Counted from the first letter of the stretch, positions 1 through 5,271 are shown. The stretch: DNA of 5,728 nucleotides from Gammaproteobacteria bacterium RIFCSPLOWO2_02_FULL_56_15 (GCA_001801825.1 MGYR01000082.1:147-5874), one strand, 5' to 3'. The notes: generated by a model from the sequence alone, not told the origin. Program-made: numbers and translations.

Positions 1-908
1 TGAAACAGCTAACGGGAAAAGTGGCATTTATCACCGGTGGCGCCAGCGGGATTGGCCTCGCCATCGCCAAGGTCTTTGCCGGCGCCGGTATGAAGCTGGT
101 GATCGCGGACCTGCGCCAGGATCACCTGGACGAAGCCGCGGCGGAGCTCAGGAAGGTGGGTGCGGAATTTCATTGCCTCCGGCTGGATGTCTCGGATCGA
201 GCCGCCGTACAGGAAGCCGCGCTGATCACTGAGCGTATCTTCGGGAAGATGCATGTACTCTGCAACAATGCCGGGGTCAATATCATTCGCCCCGTGGACC
301 AGGCCACCTTCGAGGATTTTGACTGGCTCATCAACGTGAACTTGGGCGGTGTCGTCAACGGCCTACTCAGTTTCATTCCCCGCATCAAGGCCCATGGAGA
401 AGGCGGGCATATCATCAATACCTCCTCGGTCGCTGGGATCATCACCGGCCCGGGTACCGGGATCTACTCCGCCACGAAATTCGCCATTCGGGGCCTGTCG
501 GAGGCCTTGCGCTACGATCTCGCCCCGTACGGGATCGGCGTCTCGGTGATCTGCCCCGGCACGGTATCGACCAAACTCTACGAGAGCGAGGACAACCGCC
601 AGGATCGCTACCAGGGAACGGTCGATGAGCGTGTATTGGAGCAGCGCGCAGGTACCGGCCGCCTGTTCCGGGAGGTCCTGCCCAAGGGCATCGACCCGAT
701 GAAGGTAGCGGAAAAAACCCTGAAAGCCGTGCAGAACAACGCACTCTATGTCATGACCCATGTGGAGGTGGAAACCGATATCCGCGAGGCCTATGAAGAG
801 ATGCTGGCCGCGCTTCCCGATGAGGCGCCCGATCCGGAGATCCTCAAGCTGGAGGACGGCCGCCGCCAAAAGAAATACGGCATCCTCAAGCTCATGGAGG
901 GTAAGTGA
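1..908 (+). CDS. Classical SDR-family NAD(P)-dependent oxidoreductase (5' end cut by one base)
   Basis: This encodes a short-chain dehydrogenase/reductase, a cytoplasmic Rossmann-fold enzyme that interconverts an alcohol and a carbonyl compound. The window opens with TG followed by AAA CAG CTA ACG GGA AAA in frame, so the start is most likely an ATG whose A lies just outside. That gives a 302-residue protein beginning MKQLTGKVAFITGG. A GTG at 21 is in frame, but starting there would remove the first beta strand. In 302-residue numbering, the cofactor motif TGGASGIG is at 12-19, the structural NNAG at 89-92, the catalytic Asn in NVN at 114, Ser143 and YSATK (Tyr156, Lys160), and the PG motif at 186-187. 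Asp37 after the second strand suggests NAD rather than NADP. The C-terminal part (about 190-302) is longer than in a minimal 250-residue SDR and probably shapes the substrate pocket. It overlaps the GMC gene by four bases. The family is certain; the substrate is unknown. Confidence 0.93.
   Translation, partial: KQLTGKVAFITGGASGIGLAIAKVFAGAGMKLVIADLRQDHLDEAAAELRKVGAEFHCLRLDVSDRAAVQEAALITERIFGKMHVLCNNAGVNIIRPVDQATFEDFDWLINVNLGGVVNGLLSFIPRIKAHGEGGHIINTSSVAGIITGPGTGIYSATKFAIRGLSEALRYDLAPYGIGVSVICPGTVSTKLYESEDNRQDRYQGTVDERVLEQRAGTGRLFREVLPKGIDPMKVAEKTLKAVQNNALYVMTHVEVETDIREAYEEMLAALPDEAPDPEILKLEDGRRQKKYGILKLMEGK
896..900 (+). promoter_or_regulatory. Ribosome binding site of the GMC gene, inside the SDR gene
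   Basis: GGAGG lies within the last codons of the SDR gene, four bases before the GTG at 905. It supports GTG as the true start and coupled translation through the GTGA overlap (905-908). Confidence 0.7.
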
Positions 909-2539
909 CTGATCAAAGCTTCGACTATATAATCGTCGGCGCCGGAACTGCGGGTTGCGTGATCGCCAATCGCCTCTCCGCGGACCCCAAACTCTCCGTC
1001 TGCCTCATCGAGGCAGGCCCAAAAGATTCGCACCCCTTTATCCATATCCCGGCGGCCACCGGCGCGGCCATTGGCACCGCCTCGCTCAACTGGCGCTTCG
1101 TCACCGCGCCGCAGAAACACATTTACAACCGCGTGCTACCCCAGCCGCGGGGCAAGTGCCTGGGCGGCTCCAGTTCCATCAACGGCATGGTCTACTCCCG
1201 CGGCAACCCGCTCGACTATGATGACTGGGCAAAAGCCGGGGCCAGCGGCTGGAGCTTCGCCGAGGTGCTACCCTACTTCAAGCGTTCCGAGGAGAACCTG
1301 AGCTTCCGGGACTCGCCCTGGCATGGCACCTCCGGCGAGATGGCCGTCTCCTCTATCGTCAAACCCAACCCCCTGAACACCGTGTTCGAACAGGCCATGG
1401 CCAGGCTGGACTACACCTACAAGGCGGATCTCAATGACGGGGATCCCGAAGGCTACGGTCCGCGCCAACTGAATATCCGCAACGGTCGGCGCGAGTCCAT
1501 GGCCACGGCCTTCCTGCGGCCAGCGCGGGGACGTGCCAATCTTGCCATTCATACCAGAGTTCTGGTCCGCCGGGTCCTGCTGGATCAACAGAGGGCAACC
1601 GGTGTGGAAGTGGAATCCTCCGGACAGATCCTGCAGATCAAGGCTCGCAGAGAAGTGATCCTCTGCGCCGGGGCCGTGCAGTCGCCGCAACTGCTGCTGC
1701 TCTCCGGGATCGGTGATGGCGCACATCTGCAACCCATGCAGATCGAGACCCGGCATCACCTACCCGGGGTGGGGGCCAACCTGCACGATCATCCTTCCGC
1801 GCCGGTCATGATGGAGACCGACAATACCGATTCCTATGGCCTGTCTTGGCGCGCCCTGCCGCGCGGGGTCCTGTATCTGTTTGAATACCTGTTGTTCCGG
1901 CGCGGGGCGCTGGCCAGCAACCTGTTCGAATCGGCCGCCTTTCTCCGAACCCAGGGAGGACTCGACCGGCCGGACGTGCAGTTCGTATTTCAGCCGGCCC
2001 GCAAGATGCTGGACGGTTTCCCCATACCCGTCGGCCATGGGTATGTATTGAACCCTATCTGCCTCTATCCGAAGAGCCGTGGCCGCATTTCTCTGGCCAG
2101 TCCCGATCCCCATGCACCGCCGGTCATTGACACCAATCTGTTCGCCGATCCCGAAGATTTCCAGCCGCTCATCCGCGGCATTCGCATCGCCCGCAAGGTA
2201 TTCGCCTCGCCGCCTTTTGTCCGGTATCGCGCCGTGGAAACCGGTCCCGGCCCGGCCTTGCAATCCGATGACGAACTCATCGAGTACATCCGCAAGATCT
2301 GCTACCCCATCAACCACCAGGTCAGCACCTGCCGAATGGGCGTAGATGAGCAGGCCGTACTCGATCCGGAGTTGAAGGTCCACGGCATCGTCGGGCTGCG
2401 CGTCGCTGATGCCTCGGTTTTCCCAGTAATTATTGGTGGAAACACCAATGCCGCAGTGGTGATGGTGGCAGAGAAGGCAGCGGATATGATCCTGGGGAAG
2501 AAGCCGTTGACGGCGGAAGCGCCGGTGGGGGATTTGTAG
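905..2539 (+). CDS. GMC-family FAD-dependent alcohol/choline-type dehydrogenase
   Basis: This 544-residue flavoprotein belongs to the glucose-methanol-choline oxidoreductase family, which oxidises a primary or secondary alcohol with FAD and passes electrons to a quinone, another carrier or oxygen. The N-terminal FAD-binding motif is VGAGTAGCVIANRL at 11-24, with the ribose-binding Glu36 in LIEAGP. The first GMC signature is around GGSSSINGMVYSRGN (87-101) and the second around GAVQSPQLLLLSGIG (256-270). The C-terminal active site has His471 in HQVSTCRMG and Asn513 in GGNTNAA, the His-Asn pair typical of choline dehydrogenase and AlkJ-like enzymes. The usual HPxGTCRMG motif is slightly altered, with Gln and Ser replacing Pro and Gly. 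Length is normal and there is no signal peptide, so it is cytoplasmic or peripheral to the inner membrane. The start is GTG, overlapping the SDR stop, with GGAGG upstream. An alcohol-to-aldehyde step working alongside the SDR is inferred; the substrate is not identifiable. Confidence 0.93.
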   Translation: MTDQSFDYIIVGAGTAGCVIANRLSADPKLSVCLIEAGPKDSHPFIHIPAATGAAIGTASLNWRFVTAPQKHIYNRVLPQPRGKCLGGSSSINGMVYSRGNPLDYDDWAKAGASGWSFAEVLPYFKRSEENLSFRDSPWHGTSGEMAVSSIVKPNPLNTVFEQAMARLDYTYKADLNDGDPEGYGPRQLNIRNGRRESMATAFLRPARGRANLAIHTRVLVRRVLLDQQRATGVEVESSGQILQIKARREVILCAGAVQSPQLLLLSGIGDGAHLQPMQIETRHHLPGVGANLHDHPSAPVMMETDNTDSYGLSWRALPRGVLYLFEYLLFRRGALASNLFESAAFLRTQGGLDRPDVQFVFQPARKMLDGFPIPVGHGYVLNPICLYPKSRGRISLASPDPHAPPVIDTNLFADPEDFQPLIRGIRIARKVFASPPFVRYRAVETGPGPALQSDDELIEYIRKICYPINHQVSTCRMGVDEQAVLDPELKVHGIVGLRVADASVFPVIIGGNTNAAVVMVAEKAADMILGKKPLTAEAPVGDL

Positions 2540-2743
2540 ATTGCTTCGCTGCGCTCGCGTTACGCCGATGGGGCTGGCTAACCAGCCCCTGCCGGAGGGC
2601 CCTTTCTTTTATCCGACTGCAGAAAGGCATGGATATCCGCGTGGTCGTTCTGACCCGGGCGATTGAATTTCCAACCAGCCTCGCCTTTCCGGATACCGGG
2701 TGAAGTATGGTAGAACGAGAACGGGCCCAACGGCGGGGATTCC
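2540..2743. other. Convergent intergenic spacer without a credible gene
   Basis: This 204-bp gap separates the end of the GMC gene on the + strand from the end of the unknown secreted-protein gene on the - strand. It contains one strong hairpin (2570-2589) and several short self-complementary blocks: AGGGCCCT near 2598, GGATATCC near 2631 and GGGATTCCC near 2736. It begins with a GC-rich stretch at 2541-2562 of the kind often seen after genes in GC-rich proteobacteria. No ribosome binding site supports any short reading frame here. The GC-rich to AT-richer composition change falls in or just after this spacer. Confidence 0.6.
2570..2610 (+). terminator. Terminator-like hairpin after the GMC gene
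   Basis: GGGGCTGG at 2570-2577 pairs perfectly with CCAGCCCC at 2582-2589 around a CTAA loop, giving an 8-bp stem rich in GC. A T-rich tract, TTTCTTTT, follows at about 2603-2610, but 13 bases after the stem instead of immediately. It is therefore an imperfect intrinsic terminator for the SDR-GMC unit. No T tract follows the hairpin on the other strand. Confidence 0.4.
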
Positions 2744-3445
2744 CTATTTATTGCCATGTCCGTAGGCATGTCCATGTGTTATCCGAACAGCATTATCCGT
2801 AGCTATAGCACTGACTGAGGAACCAGAAGCGCTGCTGTTCACTGAAGTACCTGAACCGATACCAACGCCTACACGATTAGCATGAGTATGGTTAAGACCA
2901 AACGACATTTCGGCGCCAGTGGCTGTGGTGATGGCATGATTGGCGCTTATCGGTAGAGTCTTCTGTACTCCAAGCGCACTACCGGTAGACGATGACGTAC
3001 TCAAAGCGGATCTGGTTCCCTTCGAATGATTTTCAGCATGGTTACCGGACATGATCCCGGGCACGGGAATCGTACTTGAGCCATCCAGCACGGTTACGGC
3101 TGTGTTGTGCTGATAACTGCTGACCACTTGACCCAGATTCCTGGCCGTGATCAGCCCTTCTGCCTGCATCTGATTAAATACCTGACCCCAGCCGGTCTCA
3201 GACTTTGCAGCGGCTATCTGATCCAGTGTCCAAGCCTGTGCGGTATCGTCGCCCGGTAGCACCTGAGCATCCATCAAGGCCCTGGCAATCTTCTGGTTTC
3301 CCGGTGAAAGCTCAGCAAACGTGGTGACAGTGCCGGTTATCTCATTGTCCGGAGTTTGAGTTTCATCTCCTGCTTCCGTCTGTGCCTGTGTATAGGGGAC
3401 CACGGCTATTGCTGCAAGAAAAATCAGGTACTTTAATTTATTCAT
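2744..3445 (-). CDS. Exported protein of unknown function with a GWG/NLGQ core and a Ser/Gly/His-rich tail
   Basis: The 233-residue product starts with a clear signal peptide (Lys3 and Lys5, hydrophobic 6-17, likely cleavage after TQA at 21), so it is exported to the periplasm or beyond. An acidic, Thr-rich stretch (22-45) leads to a folded-looking core at about 46-112. This holds LSPGNQKIARALMDAQ, TLDQIAAAK, GWGQVFNQM (85-93) and NLGQVVSS (103-110). From memory, similar GWGxVF...NLGQ cores occur in small secreted proteins annotated as hypothetical in proteobacteria; no function is known to me. Residues 114-233 are low in complexity, rich in Ser, Thr, Gly and Asn, and end in a His/Gly cluster (His224, His226, His230). 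That tail could bind metal or a surface, but this is speculation. The ATG is preceded by GAGGTG five bases away. It is the second gene of a unit with the DUF3568-type lipoprotein, 30 bp upstream. Confidence 0.85.
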   Translation of the reverse strand: MNKLKYLIFLAAIAVVPYTQAQTEAGDETQTPDNEITGTVTTFAELSPGNQKIARALMDAQVLPGDDTAQAWTLDQIAAAKSETGWGQVFNQMQAEGLITARNLGQVVSSYQHNTAVTVLDGSSTIPVPGIMSGNHAENHSKGTRSALSTSSSTGSALGVQKTLPISANHAITTATGAEMSFGLNHTHANRVGVGIGSGTSVNSSASGSSVSAIATDNAVRITHGHAYGHGNK

Positions 3446-3450
3446 GGTTT

Positions 3451-3456
3451 CACCTC
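3451..3456 (-). promoter_or_regulatory. Ribosome binding site of the unknown exported-protein gene
   Basis: GAGGTG on the - strand lies five bases before the ATG at 3445. It fixes the start directly ahead of the signal peptide. Confidence 0.75.
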
Positions 3457-3475
3457 GTTAGTTAATAAACACCAA

Positions 3476-3970
3476 TTAATTACCCCATCCATCGGCCTCC
3501 GCCGTCAACCGATCCTTCTCCAGCCTCAGTACGGATTGGGCGACAATTTCGGTGGCAGTCGCCCGATCCTTCAGGAATGTATGGCCCTTATTGACTGTCA
3601 CGCGCATGCGAGTCGTGGTCGAAGTGAGTTTTTCCAACTCGATATCAATCTCCCGATCGGCTGCATAGCCTGTAATCTGCCAACCTTCTTCGGTGACCTC
3701 ATCCTGCGTCACATTCACTTCCATCACGTTTAGCGTCTTCAATGTGGCAAGCCGTGTTTCAGGTATGGGGGCGATCAAAGTCTTGTAGGCGATGCCGCTC
3801 ATCGTGTAGTTCACACCAACTCCAGCGGCAATACCGCCAGCGGTTAAAGCCACGGCAGCACAACCCTGCAACAACAAAATGCAGCACAATATTGCCGACA
3901 TAGGCATACTCATGCATCCGTCCCGGTTGTACATTACAAATTTGGATTTCACTTTTTGGAGCCTACGCAT
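3476..3970 (-). CDS. DUF3568-type lipoprotein
   Basis: This encodes a predicted lipoprotein of 164 residues. The frame is open to an ATG at 4027, but that start has no ribosome binding site and overlaps the sigma-54 promoter. The ATG at 3970 has GGAGGT five bases upstream and is chosen. The N-terminus is unusual, with a long basic n-region (MRRLQKVKSKFVMYNRDG) before the short hydrophobic run SAILCCILLLQGC, whose lipobox LQGC places lipidation at Cys37. A glycine/alanine stretch (about 38-53) follows, then a region at 60-150 with the pattern of DUF3568: a short Tyr/Lys segment, an amphipathic helix (TRLATLKTLNVMEV), strands around GWQITGYAADREIDIELEKL, TTTRMRVTVNK, and a final helix. DUF3568 proteins are small envelope lipoproteins of unknown role. 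The assignment rests on pattern memory. It is the first gene of its unit, behind a sigma-54-type promoter. Confidence 0.85.
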   Translation of the reverse strand: MRRLQKVKSKFVMYNRDGCMSMPMSAILCCILLLQGCAAVALTAGGIAAGVGVNYTMSGIAYKTLIAPIPETRLATLKTLNVMEVNVTQDEVTEEGWQITGYAADREIDIELEKLTSTTTRMRVTVNKGHTFLKDRATATEIVAQSVLRLEKDRLTAEADGWGN

Positions 3971-3975
3971 TGCAC

Positions 3976-3981
3976 ACCTCC
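3976..3981 (-). promoter_or_regulatory. Strong ribosome binding site that decides the lipoprotein start
   Basis: GGAGGT on the - strand lies five bases before the ATG at 3970. The alternative ATGs at 4027 and 3934 have no such sequence, so the protein is 164 residues rather than 183. Confidence 0.8.
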
Positions 3982-4015
3982 AGTCTGTCGATAAATTATT
4001 TGTAATATTTATTAT

Positions 4016-4031
4016 TACAATACCCATGCCA
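4016..4031 (-). promoter_or_regulatory. Sigma-54 (-24/-12) promoter of the DUF3568 lipoprotein unit
   Basis: On the - strand this reads TGGCATGGGTATTGTA. The sigma-54 consensus is TGGCAYR-N4-TTGCW, so the -24 half is perfect and the only change is GT for GC at -12. The implied transcription start is near 4005, giving a leader of about 35 bases with GGAGGT just before the gene. The match is supported by the correctly placed IHF-like site and upstream elements, which reproduce the layout at the better promoter at 5105-5120. Confidence 0.7.
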
Positions 4032-4050
4032 TACTCTTAATAGCTTTTAA

Positions 4051-4063
4051 AACCAATGTGTTA
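4051..4063 (+). promoter_or_regulatory. IHF-like site between promoter and upstream elements (lipoprotein unit)
   Basis: The + strand reads AACCAATGTGTTA, one mismatch from the IHF consensus WATCAA-N4-TTR. It begins 35 bp from the edge of the sigma-54 promoter box, exactly as the other IHF-like site does. IHF bending commonly brings a bound activator to sigma-54 polymerase. On its own the match is weak; the repeated position makes it credible. Confidence 0.45.
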
Positions 4064-4097
4064 CGAATATTCGGGAGCTTAGTGACAGGCTGTGATG

Positions 4098-4115
4098 TGT
4101 TGGGGAAAGCAGTCA
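4098..4115 (+). promoter_or_regulatory. Proximal GlrR-like upstream element (lipoprotein unit)
   Basis: The + strand reads TGTTGGGGAAAGCAGTCA, a degenerate version of TGTC-N10-GACA, the element reported for GlrR of Escherichia coli. It is identical at 14 of 18 positions to the proximal element at 5188-5205. Its centre is near -102 from the predicted start, in the usual range for sigma-54 activators. Confidence 0.5.
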
Positions 4116-4160
4116 TTTTAGGCAGAAAAATCGTAATTACTTGAATTATCGAGATACTGG

Positions 4161-4178
4161 TGTTGGGGTAACCCGACA
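4161..4178 (+). promoter_or_regulatory. Distal GlrR-like upstream element (lipoprotein unit)
   Basis: The + strand reads TGTTGGGGTAACCCGACA, an imperfect palindrome and one mismatch from TGTC-N10-GACA. Its centre is near -165 from the predicted start. It is the best match among the four upstream elements as a two-fold symmetric site. Confidence 0.6.
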
Positions 4179-4205
4179 GTCGTATCGCTGACAGATACGT
4201 GGGTT
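4170..4205. repeat. Nested inverted repeat beside the distal upstream element
   Basis: CGTATC (4181-4186) pairs with GATACG (4194-4199) around a 7-base loop. The flanking AACCC (4170-4174) pairs with GGGTT (4201-4205), leaving a bulge on one side. The outer arm overlaps the distal upstream element. No T tract follows on either strand, so it is not a standard terminator. It could be extra operator symmetry, a 3' end structure for the upstream unit, or chance. Confidence 0.35.
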
Positions 4206-4297
4206 GATCTGTTACAACTTTAAACCTGCCTTAACTGAACTTCGTGATTTGTCCGGTACGGTAATTTTTTTCTACCTTTAACAGGAATAGCTGCAAT

Positions 4298-4744
4298 TCA
4301 CCTATGCTGCATATGAGCAGCCAGTTCAGGTGTTGCGCGCCCATCGATCAGCAAACCATGCTGCTTCTGGTATTGCCTGATTGCTTCCTGAGTTTTTGGA
4401 CCCATTACACCGTCTTGTGGACCAGCATCATAACCGTGCCTGGATAATTGATACTGGATTTTCATCACAGTATCGCCGGGTTCCCGACCATTATTATTAC
4501 GTGATCCCTGTTCCCAGGCAGGTGTACCGAAGTTTATCTCATCATCATCCGTGAGCACTCCCGTCAAGGCACCGCCAACTGCGCCCAGCGCAGCCCCTTC
4601 AAACAAGCTAAGTCCAGTTACGGCTCCAACTATAGTCCCCGCGGCTGCTCCAAGTCCTGCGCCACTGACAGCCCGTTCACTCGGCATGGTGCCGCAGGCG
4701 GATAAGAACAAAACAATCGAGAAAGTTATAATTACTCGGTACAT
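4298..4744 (-). CDS. Glycine-zipper lipoprotein with C-terminal peptidoglycan-binding domain
   Basis: This 148-residue predicted outer-membrane lipoprotein probably links the outer membrane to the cell wall. The signal sequence (MYRVIITFSIVLFLSAC) ends in lipobox LSAC, placing lipidation at Cys17; Gly18 at +2 fits outer-membrane sorting. Residues 28-64 form a glycine zipper with GxxxG-type spacing (SGAGLGAAAG, VGAVTG, LGAVGGALTG), as in the 17-kDa antigen and related envelope proteins, which can insert into or oligomerise at membranes. A polar Asn/Gly linker (about 66-90) leads to a PG_binding_1 domain at about 93-143, recognisable from the paired helices and the motifs YDAGPQDGVMGPKTQEAI and YQKQHGL. 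The domain binds peptidoglycan; there is no catalytic domain. AGGAGG lies six bases before the ATG. The gene is 42 bp downstream of the EF-hand gene with no promoter of its own visible, so they are probably co-transcribed. Confidence 0.88.
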   Translation of the reverse strand: MYRVIITFSIVLFLSACGTMPSERAVSGAGLGAAAGTIVGAVTGLSLFEGAALGAVGGALTGVLTDDDEINFGTPAWEQGSRNNNGREPGDTVMKIQYQLSRHGYDAGPQDGVMGPKTQEAIRQYQKQHGLLIDGRATPELAAHMQHR

Positions 4745-4750
4745 AAATAA

Positions 4751-4756
4751 CCTCCT
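4751..4756 (-). promoter_or_regulatory. Ribosome binding site of the glycine-zipper lipoprotein gene
   Basis: AGGAGG on the - strand lies six bases before the ATG at 4744, within the 42-bp gap after the EF-hand gene. Confidence 0.8.
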
Positions 4757-4786
4757 GGTTTCGGATATTATCTATAAATTCAGTTG

Positions 4787-5050
4787 TTATAATTCCTTTG
4801 CGCGGTGCTTCTTGATAAACGAGGCATATTCATCCTCATTCAACGCACCGTCATTGTCTTTATCGGCGCTGGTAATATCGATGCCAATGACTGATATTTC
4901 TATTTCATAGCCAATGACTGATATTTCCATTTCATATTTGCTCAACAACTCGTCTTTGTTTATATCCAGCTTCTTAAATGTCGGTATTTCTGCCATGACT
5001 GCGCTGGTAAGAAATACAAACAATACTGGGATAAGTTTAAGAGTTTTCAT
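4787..5050 (-). CDS. Small exported EF-hand (calcium-binding) protein with an internal duplication
   Basis: The product has 87 residues when started at the ATG at 5050, six bases after GGAGG; the ATG immediately before it at 5053 is possible but too close to that site. The signal peptide is MKTLKLIPVLFVFLTSAVMA, with cleavage expected after VMA at residue 20, so it is periplasmic or secreted. It has two EF-hand loops. Loop 1 (29-40, DINKDELLSKYE) has Asp, Asn, Asp, Ser and Glu at liganding positions but Glu34 instead of the usual Gly. Loop 2 (63-74, DKDNDGALNEDE) is canonical. Between them residues 39-47 (YEMEISVIG) are repeated as 48-56 (YEIEISVIG), from a 27-bp tandem duplication in the DNA. 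Calcium binding is very likely for loop 2. Its role as sensor, buffer or stabilised envelope factor is unknown. It is the first gene of its unit, behind a consensus sigma-54 promoter. Confidence 0.85.
   Translation of the reverse strand: MKTLKLIPVLFVFLTSAVMAEIPTFKKLDINKDELLSKYEMEISVIGYEIEISVIGIDITSADKDNDGALNEDEYASFIKKHRAKEL
4883..4936. repeat. Two adjacent 27-bp direct repeats within the EF-hand gene
   Basis: Units 4883-4909 and 4910-4936 are directly adjacent and differ at a single base (T4901 versus C4928). The length is a multiple of three, so the duplication adds nine residues (YEMEISVIG then YEIEISVIG) without shifting the frame. The near identity suggests a recent slippage or duplication event. 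Confidence 0.95.
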
Positions 5051-5056
5051 CATTTG

Positions 5057-5061
5057 CCTCC
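5057..5061 (-). promoter_or_regulatory. Ribosome binding site that decides the EF-hand gene start
   Basis: GGAGG on the - strand lies six bases before the ATG at 5050 and three before the ATG at 5053. Longer in-frame starts at 5065 or 5113 would place this site inside the gene; the one at 5113 would also overlap the sigma-54 promoter. Confidence 0.75.
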
Positions 5062-5104
5062 GCATGGTGCTTATTAATTTAATCTGCATTACAGTAATTA
5101 GGGA

Positions 5105-5120
5105 AGCAATCACCGTGCCA
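5105..5120 (-). promoter_or_regulatory. Consensus sigma-54 (-24/-12) promoter of the EF-hand unit
   Basis: On the - strand this reads TGGCACGGTGATTGCT, a perfect match to TGGCAYR-N4-TTGCW with the correct GG-to-GC spacing. The implied transcription start is near 5094, about 44 bases before the EF-hand ATG. Sigma-54 promoters need an ATP-driven activator, and the gene for one ends only about 250 bp upstream. Confidence 0.9.
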
Positions 5121-5139
5121 CTAATATTTAGTTTCGTTA

Positions 5140-5152
5140 ATTCAATTACTTA
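5140..5152 (+). promoter_or_regulatory. IHF-like site between promoter and upstream elements (EF-hand unit)
   Basis: The + strand reads ATTCAATTACTTA, one mismatch from WATCAA-N4-TTR, in an AT-rich stretch. It starts 35 bp from the edge of the sigma-54 box, the same distance as the IHF-like site of the other unit. Confidence 0.5.
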
Positions 5153-5187
5153 ACCTGATATTCCCGGCAACGGGCGATAATCGATTG

Positions 5188-5205
5188 TGTGTGGGAAAGT
5201 AGACA
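5188..5205 (+). promoter_or_regulatory. Proximal GlrR-like upstream element (EF-hand unit)
   Basis: The + strand reads TGTGTGGGAAAGTAGACA, one mismatch from TGTC-N10-GACA. Its centre is near -103 from the predicted start, matching the proximal element of the other unit at -102. Confidence 0.6.
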
Positions 5206-5253
5206 GGATTAAGGGATGGTTATGCAATTATTTGTACAACCTGATTTTATTAT

Positions 5254-5271
5254 CGTGTGGGGATCCCGACA
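5254..5271 (+). promoter_or_regulatory. Distal GlrR-like upstream element (EF-hand unit)
   Basis: The + strand reads CGTGTGGGGATCCCGACA. The right half, CCCGACA, is identical to that of the element at 4161-4178, while the left half is degenerate. The inner 16 bases (5256-5271) form a palindrome, TGTGGGGATCCCGACA, with one mismatched pair. Its centre is near -169. Confidence 0.5.

Larger units (their letters stand above)
3971..4297. other. Intergenic control region upstream of the lipoprotein unit
   Basis: This 327-bp, AT-rich gap holds the ribosome binding site, sigma-54 promoter, IHF-like site and two upstream elements of the DUF3568 lipoprotein unit, annotated separately, and the nested inverted repeat. 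Bases 4206-4297, directly after the glycine-zipper lipoprotein gene, show no clear terminator for that gene. The run of T at 4264-4271 is on the wrong strand for one. I see no tRNA or other recognisable RNA gene. Confidence 0.6.

Noticed and set aside
363..869. Long antisense frame within the SDR gene (168 codons), and similar frames opposite the GMC gene
   Set aside because: Such frames are expected opposite GC-rich genes. The + strand frames carry full, ordered family motifs.
2578..2775. A 65-codon - strand frame overlapping the end of the unknown exported-protein gene
   Set aside because: No ribosome binding site, no recognisable motif, and it starts inside a well-supported gene.
3971..4027. 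A longer N-terminus for the DUF3568 lipoprotein, starting at the ATG at 4027
   Set aside because: It lacks a ribosome binding site, overlaps the sigma-54 promoter box and pushes the lipobox to residue 56. GGAGGT fits the ATG at 3970.
4028..4297. A glmY-like small RNA gene in the control region
   Set aside because: I considered it because GlrR controls glmY in E. coli, but the promoter found here leads directly into a protein gene within about 35 bases, and no terminator-bounded RNA is visible.
4551..4910. A 119-codon + strand frame opposite the glycine-zipper lipoprotein and EF-hand genes
   Set aside because: Its Ala/Pro-rich start is the mirror of the glycine-zipper codons, and the - strand genes have clear signals and domains.
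5051..5113. Longer N-terminus of the EF-hand protein, starting at 5113 or 5065
   Set aside because: The first would begin upstream of the predicted transcript start and overlap the promoter box. Both would bury the only good GGAGG inside the gene and spoil the signal peptide.
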